DNA from: Melampsora larici-populina 98AG31 | Lineage: Eukaryota; Basidiomycota; Pucciniomycetes; Pucciniales; Melampsoraceae | Assembly: GCF_000204055.1 (NCBI RefSeq) | Contig: NW_006768789.1 | Location: forward strand, 401,858-465,857 | DNA: 64,000 nt | Reading direction: 5' to 3' | Shown: positions 58,069 through 64,000 of the stretch, one piece after another | How the letters are laid out: each line of letters opens with the position of its first letter | Numbering within the stretch: the first letter of the stretch is position 1 | Notes under the pieces: model-generated | The model's database searches: none | What the model was told of the DNA's origin: nothing | Seen by the model: only the letters and a program-made list of their open reading frames with translations | Translations under genes and position numbers: made by a program

Positions 58069-61000
58069 ATGGATCTGTTGATGTCATCGCCCCCAGAATG
58101 CTTTAGCATGCATCAGATGACAACCCCACCTGAGGCTCAAGATATGCCCACCAGTGTTCATTCAACTCCACAATCAACACAATCACTGCCTCGTTCAGTC
58201 TTTTCAACCTCCTGCAGTATCTTTGGAGGATCTCCTCCTCAATACCATCAACGCTCAATCAGTCGGAACAGTGCATCTGACGATCAATCGCTTCATAATG
58301 AATCCGTCGATGAGGCCGACACCACCATTCGTGGGCTAACTCGAACATTATCAGTAGTATCGATCCCGATCTTTTTCGTCAACAAGCGGTCGAGTTCTGG
58401 ATCTGAAGCTGTCGGATTAGGTTTTGACCACTTGGATCCTACGCCCAAGTCAAACCAAATTCTTACCGATTCCAGCTCATCACATTGTCAGTACACGCCA
58501 CTTTCTTCTCTCCGAAGATCCTTTCTATCCTTTCATTTCATTTTACTCTTCACCTTCATCGCCTTCCTTTTTGCCATTTCTTTTTTATCGGTTATACATA
58601 TGTGTATTCCATGTCCTCAGACTTTACCATTTACCAGGCTGGGCATTGTACATGTAGCATTGCAAATGCAATCAATCAAACGCACGATATTATCCTGCAT
58701 GATTCTTTCCCCGTCAATTTCATTTGGCGGACCTGGGATCCTATCACAACCATTTGAAGAAAGCTTTGATCAGTTTACATAATCAGTGACTGCACCGCCG
58801 TGTTGAACGAGTACTTAACTTATTTTGATTCGTACCCTATTTTGTTTTGGGCTTTCTTCAGTAGTCGTTGAAGCGAACAGCGAGTGTGCTCGCGTGTCTC
58901 GAAATTTGTCTACATCTTCCACATCTACCACCGACTCTGAAGGCTCCTTGCGACGGTTGTCAACCTACTCTGGATTGACCACAGGATCCACTGCTTCTAG
59001 CTTTTATACTGAGCCTCCAACACCCTCTGACGGAACCTTCGCAGCCTCGCAGCCTGGTGGTCATAGCAACCCAATTGGACACGAACGCGAAAACAGTGAA
59101 TCAAGTGCATTCAGCATCAGCGCGTACTACGGAAGTTCAGACTGCACAGAAGAAACTCCAATCGAGACCCTCAACACACTACTTGCCCCAATCGACATCT
59201 GTCACATAGACCAGCAACCTATCTTGCCTCCCTCCCCGCTCAAAACAATCATCCCGACTTTGATCTCGACGCCACCTACTGATCGTACTCCGACACAAGC
59301 TTCCCCTAAGAAGTCCTCAGATTCTGCTGACACCCCGCGAACCAAATTCAAACCGAAACAGCGAAAGCTCTTTGGTAACGAATATCGTTGGCCAGCTCAA
59401 GGAGAAAAAAGTGGCGTGTCCGTTCAATTGATTGACCCACCTTGTCCTCCAGATGCACTTGTCCATACGCATACGGAGTTCAACGGCCCCACTGATTTTC
59501 ATCTAGCACAATCATACCAGAAATCGACACCTATCCCTCATCTCAAGATTAGCGTCCCAACGGGCTTAGACCAACGTCGCGGATCACCACCACACGCCCC
59601 CTTGCGCGTTGTCCCGTTTCCGCAGGAGAATTCGCGCGAGCTTGATATAGAAAGCGCTCGCACGGCCTTGACTAATCACAACATCATCACCCTCGTTCAA
59701 CGTCCATCTTTAGAGTGCATTTCTCCTTCGTCATCCAGCACTATGTGCCAACAAGTCTTACACCCTTCAACTGTCTCTCCTTCATTCTATTCAAACCCGT
59801 CTACAGCTGTTAGTTTTCAACAACCTAGAACGGACTCTAATGTGTCTCAGTATGCATTTCCTACTTCTCAAGACCACGACAGTTCAGATCTACCAGTTGG
59901 CGAACTTTTTCGAACACTTCAAATTTGGTTTGATCAAGAAGGTTTCCGTGAAATCGCCCCCATCTTCACATTCGATCGTTATAACCCCGAGGATGACCTG
60001 TTGTACTTTACCACCCAACGCGTTGGTTATCCGTTTCATTACACCACCTTCCAACAACTTCCTGCTCTTCGTAAGGTTGTAGCACCTGATTACGAAGAAG
60101 CTTATGCTCTCCTCGAGGGTAAGAGTTCACGGAATGCAGCTGGCCGTCGAGACTTTCTTAGTCGTCAGGCAAGCCTTGATATGAAAACACCAGGAAAGTA
60201 CGTGGTTGAGGATACTGAGGGTAAAGGAGGAAAGTGGATCTGGAGACTAGTCTACGAGGTTGAAGATCGTAAGAGTTTGATGGGAAAGCCCATGGCTGGT
60301 GAAAGAGTAAGTCCTTTCAATAGCTTCGCGCCGAGTTCCATTCATCCACTTACCTAATCTCCCTCCCTGCTTAGGCTTTCATTCCTATCACTTTTGCCTG
60401 TTCGCCTGAGATCCTTGATCCCAGCCATGCTCGCAAGCCAACTCTAATGAATGCCATCATGAAGAACATGGGTTCAAAGACTTTAGCACTGGCTTTGGAT
60501 GCCGATGGTAGGCCTAAGCCACGACCTCGCGGCAAGTCACTCATGGGCCACCAACGTCGAGATCGGTCAGACTCGTCTACACGTCTCATTGGTACCTCGC
60601 CACGTTATCCACCAAGCTCTAATTCTTCAAACTGCGAGCTCGTCCCATCTCCTCAGACACCTAAATCAAACAAGACTAGCGCAGGCACGCAGAATGATGA
60701 CGAGCTCTCGCGAGCACAAGCACATTTCTTCAAAACCATCTCGCCCGCCTCTTCCAGTCGACTGAGACCAAACACTGCTCAAGCTACTGGTGATCCTCGA
60801 CGCAGTCTTCGTCGACCCAAGACCAGTGAACATCTCCGCCGCCCGGTCACCGCTGATCCGTTTGCACCACCTCTACCTACTCGACCTATCATCACGCCTG
60901 TGTTCGGTCTTGCTCCTCAACCCACTCGGGAAACGCCTAATACGATGGGAAATCGATTTAACTATCGCCCTAAAACAGCAGATCAACGTCGGCCCGTCAC

Positions 61001-61073
61001 CCCGAAGGCTAAGATCGATATCCAACGGATCGCTGCCGCTAGTCTCTTCCACCCTGTTGATTTGAGGCATTGA
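58069..61073 (+). CDS. Conserved-looking protein of unknown function, 853 aa
   Basis: Three exons: 58069-58486, 58862-60306, 60375-61073, all junctions in frame; the last intron (GTAAGT...TTAG) is certain, the first (58487-58861, GTCAGT...CAG) is long and less sure. The protein is mostly disordered, rich in Ser/Pro/Thr, with many SP/TP sites as in phosphorylated regulatory proteins. One segment looks folded, at about residues 475-600: ELFRTLQIWFDQEGFREI, FTFDRYNPEDDLLYF, YPFHYTTFQQLPALRKV, KYVVEDTEGKGGKWIWRLVYEVEDR, then FIPITFACSPEILDPSHARK. This part probably defines the family; I cannot name it. The C-terminus is basic (RPRGKSLMGHQRRDR, RRPKTSEHLRRPVTA). No signal peptide, no membrane segment in the spliced form. 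The hydrophobic stretch around 58520-58610 falls in the intron under this model. Confidence 0.7.
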
Positions 61074-62545
61074 TTAGCTTCTATATCTTTCTGTTCATCT
61101 CTCTAATTGGTAATCCTTTTTTGTCCTCGAAGGTGTTTTAGTTCGTTTGTTTAGCACTTATGATGAGAAGCGCCGTTTTTGAATATGTAGATTTTTTACT
61201 TTCACTGTTCTAAAGTTGAGACCTTTACCACTTGATTTTGTTCCTTGTAAATACTCTTTTTTTGAATAGTCTCAGTGTTAGTAGTACATACGTATTTGCG
61301 TGATTGTCGTTGTGTCTTTAGATCTGGGAGACTAATCCTTTGAACTCCTTCTCCTTCATCTCTTCTTTTTCTCTTCTTATCCAATCATCATCAAACTTTT
61401 ACCAATCATTTTTCTTAACTCTCCATAAGCATTTTGACATTTTTTTCGAACAATTTTACCAAGCCTCTTTCTCTCTTTCTTCTTTTTATTTACTTCTCTG
61501 TTTAACAAAAGTTGTTTATACTTTGTTTTCTACAATCTTTCATTATTCTACTTTATTGTTTTTTTTGATTAATCCTTTCTTTATTAAATGTATGTGATAC
61601 ACCACAAAACAAACAAAAAGGAAGGAGATTTCAGTGAAAGTCCTTGAATGATCGATCGAAAAAAACCTTATCTTCTTGTTTTCTTTTGCATTACTTGAAT
61701 GTCTTTTTTTCTTTTTACGTTCTTTTTTGGTTCAATTTTCTTGTTCATTCTTTTTGATAATTCCTTTTTTCTCTGTATATGTAAACTTGAAATTTCTTCC
61801 TTTGATCAAAATCGATGTTGTGGACAAACGAAGTGTGTGATGAGTCTATCATCTGTTCAAGCATCCAAATTCTAAAGTTGATAAACATCATATCGAATTA
61901 GTTAGACTATACGTGAACTAAAATCGAATCAATACGTTGAATTTCAGTAGACCAGATCTGAAGGAATAATGAGCGCCAAGATAAATTATAACGCAGATCT
62001 GATCAAGAACCATGCAGAGCGCGCCAATCGAGCCAAGACATGCGATAGTTCTGACTTGAAAGATCATGGCAATCTGGAGCGCTTAATGGTCGATTGTAAT
62101 GATCGTTTCCAAGTAACAAAGTCTATGGTCAACTGCGCCTTTGACGCTAAGAATAATACACGAGCTTGATATGCACAGGTATCATACTTACAACACCATT
62201 TCTGGGATGCATCAACAAAATATCCAATTATAAATCTCTCCCGTTAGAATATTGGAATTTTTTATCCTTCTTGGGGCGATATTATTTAAGATAGTTACGC
62301 CAAGTTGTGATACATGTTCGATCGATGAAGACCATAAAGCTTGTCTCTTCTGACATGCTGCACCACATAAAGCTCTTGTTCAATTCAAAGTACAGGGTTT
62401 CACTGTCTCTAGGGAGTCAATCAGTCGAGCTTAATGATGCAAATATCGATCGACGGATATGTCCTATATATTTGTGAGATCATCATTGGACTGGAAATAC
62501 TTTTTTTTTCAAGACGATTCCGTAAACTACAACATGTACCCGTAT
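61074..62545. other. Intergenic between two convergent genes
   Basis: 3' regions of the 853-aa gene and of the BuGZ-like gene. Strongly T-rich and pyrimidine-rich from 61330 to 61800. A 66-codon ORF (61969-62169) starts at an ATG and has even composition, but no motif; it may be a small gene or chance. Nothing else was recognised. Confidence 0.5.
61969..62169 (+). CDS. Uncertain small ORF
   Basis: Encodes 66 hydrophilic residues (MSAKINYNADLIKNHAERAN at the start, AKNNTRA at the end). The local sequence is less AT-rich than its surroundings. No signal peptide, no motif, and no obvious splice partner. It is listed only because it stands out from the low-complexity neighbourhood. Confidence 0.2.
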   Translation: MSAKINYNADLIKNHAERANRAKTCDSSDLKDHGNLERLMVDCNDRFQVTKSMVNCAFDAKNNTRA

Positions 62546-64000
62546 TCAACGCGAAAGACCTAATCTCATATCTGGAACAGCAATCGGAGCCTGATAACGT
62601 GGTTGGCGAGCACGTTTCTCTTCCTAAAAATTATCAAAGAGGAGAACAAATGTAATGCCATCGATGAAATCAGACAAAACTCGGGTTACAAGCTTAAAGA
62701 AGACATAAAGACGAGCAGACAACTTACTATTGAGACATCCGTATCTCCATACATCAATAGTTGTCCAGCTTTGGGTGTGACTTGACTGCTTTCAACTTTA
62801 TAAGGTTGGACTGGAGTAGGTGGTACAACAGGGGCTGGTGCAGCTTGGCTAGGCGTGGCAGCTGGGGGTCCAGGGGGAGGAGCAAGGGGCGTGCTTAACA
62901 CGCCGGGTGGTGGTGGACCTCCTGGTGGTGCAAATGGAGGTGGGTTACCCATCAGGCCGGGTGTGCCAGGGTTCATGCTAAGTAGGGTAGCAAAAGATCA
63001 GATCAGCCAAGACTTAGCAAAGTGGATACCAATGATTGCTTACGGTATTCCTGGAAGCGGCATCATGCCAGGTGGTGGTGGCATACCTGCCGGTAGCATC
63101 CCTGGTGGAGGGGGGAAAGGCAAGCCAGGGGGAAGAAGGCCGTGTGGCATTGGCGGCATTCCCATTCCTGGAGGTGGGAACGGAAGAGAGCCAGGAGGAG
63201 GCATCATTGGAAATCCTGGTGGAGGCATAGGGGCGGAACCAGATGTGAAGAGTCCAGGAGGTGGAACTGATGCCGAAGGTGGTCCCCCAAGAGCAGGTGG
63301 TGGAACACCGTATGGGAGAACGGGAGGTCGAACAGGTGCTGTATTCGATATCCCGTTCATTAAAGCGCGATGCTGTTGTAGTTGAGCCTTGAGATCTTCA
63401 GAAGTCAAAACACCGAGGAAAATCTTTGGACGTTTTCGTTTATGAGTTTCGGGATCGACTCCCATAGCTTCGGCCTTGCGACGTTTCCAATCAGCCAAGT
63501 CGTTGGCTGGTACACCTTCCATACCATAAATCTCGACATCGAATGTATCGCGACCAGGTAAAGCATTTTCGATCCTGAAGAAAATGAGCGATCAATTCCG
63601 GCTGACAATGCAGGAGACATATGGAAATGCTGATACCTATCTGTGGGTAATTTATGTACTTGATCGATATGGACAGCAAGTCCACCGGCGGTATTGAGAC
63701 GTCTGGGACAATTTGGGCATCTGAAATGTTTGGCTTTTTGGTGTTGGAGAAGGACTGTATTTTGAATCGAGTTATGAGTCAGTAATATCCAAAACATGCG
63801 AAGTCGCTTAGTGGAGGATCATACCTTTGGCATCCTCAAACTCTCTCTCACAATACCAACAGAAGACTGCTTGCTGAAAAGAGTTCAAACCAAGTATAAG
63901 CTCCAAGTATTATCAAAGTAGTTCTAGTACGACGAGAAGGGTTTCAAGGTAGGTTCTTACTTGTGCTTTTCGTAATTTCTTCTTTTCAGCCTTCGTACGT
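62546..64000 (-). CDS. BuGZ/ZNF207-like zinc-finger protein, partial
   Basis: Orthologue of the BuGZ/ZNF207 family, which binds microtubules and the checkpoint protein Bub3 in animals and has been tied to splicing. Exons from the right edge: <64000-63961, 63873-63825, 63754-63637, 63574-63044, 62977-62728, 62623-62546; the 5' end lies beyond 64000. Order: basic [11 protein letters not shown], first zinc finger CWYCEREF...HQKAKHF, second finger [22 protein letters not shown], then the family signature [20 protein letters not shown] and DWKRRKAEA. The rest is a Pro/Gly/Met-rich low-complexity tail of about 240 residues, as in BuGZ, where it drives phase separation. A short conserved end [20 protein letters not shown] closes the protein; the intron between them (62727-62624) is supported by this match. 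The animal Bub3-binding GLEBS motif was not recognised with confidence. Confidence 0.87.

Noticed and set aside
62855..63522. Gly/Pro-rich ORFs on the plus strand (176 and 64 aa)
   Set aside because: They are antisense to the Pro/Gly/Met-rich tail of the BuGZ-like gene, whose zinc fingers and family signature fix the coding strand.
1..64000. CRISPR arrays, operons, ribosome binding sites, rRNA or true tRNA genes
   Set aside because: The DNA is clearly fungal with spliced genes; no regular spacer arrays, rRNA blocks or convincing tRNA cloverleaf were seen.

Overview
ORGANISM. The window reads as nuclear DNA of a filamentous basidiomycete, most likely a rust fungus (Pucciniales). The reasons are AT-rich sequence, genes cut by many short GT-AG introns (about 45-100 nt), typical fungal housekeeping genes, wide repeat-filled gaps, and a transposon-associated Myb/SANT-like protein of the kind expanded in rusts. 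The assignment to rusts is an inference; no marker gene names the species. LAYOUT. 1-966: 5' part of a MULE/FAR1-type transposase running off the left edge. 4651-6417(-): Ca2+/calmodulin-dependent protein kinase. 7048-17131: a 10-kb transposon graveyard with a GC-rich MULE-type element carrying a gene fragment, several TA-flanked inverted-repeat elements (MITEs) and one Russian-doll nest. 17132-18255(+): CmcJ/AsaB-type oxidoreductase. 19245-21208(-): choline/ethanolamine phosphotransferase. 22651-24122(-) and 37327-38779(-): two TLC-domain membrane protein paralogues with identical intron positions. Between them lies a complete 6.76-kb PIF/Harbinger element (28831-35593) with both of its genes decayed and a solo LTR inserted in its transposase. 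41183-42493(-): Vam7-like PX-SNARE. 43219-43826: MITE with a second element nested in it. 44980-45666(+): small secreted cysteine-rich protein made of two exon-encoded repeats. 47616-49693(-): ISC1-type inositol phosphosphingolipid phospholipase C. 50160-53517(-): RNF216-like RBR ubiquitin ligase. 58069-61073(+): 853-aa protein of unknown function. 62546-64000(-): BuGZ/ZNF207 zinc-finger protein, 5' end beyond the right edge. HOW IT FITS. The genes do not form an operon or cluster; this is an ordinary fungal chromosome segment. Several host genes touch membrane lipids (CPT/EPT, ISC1, two TLC proteins) or vacuolar fusion (Vam7), but their proximity is not evidence of a pathway. I found no previously undescribed multi-gene system. 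The most distinctive content is the repeat biology: elements with clear inverted termini and target duplications, nested insertions, and a MULE-type element with captured coding sequence. The candidate effector at 45 kb and the TLC duplication are the notable host-gene items. All exon models come from reading splice signals and reading frame by eye and carry no transcript support.
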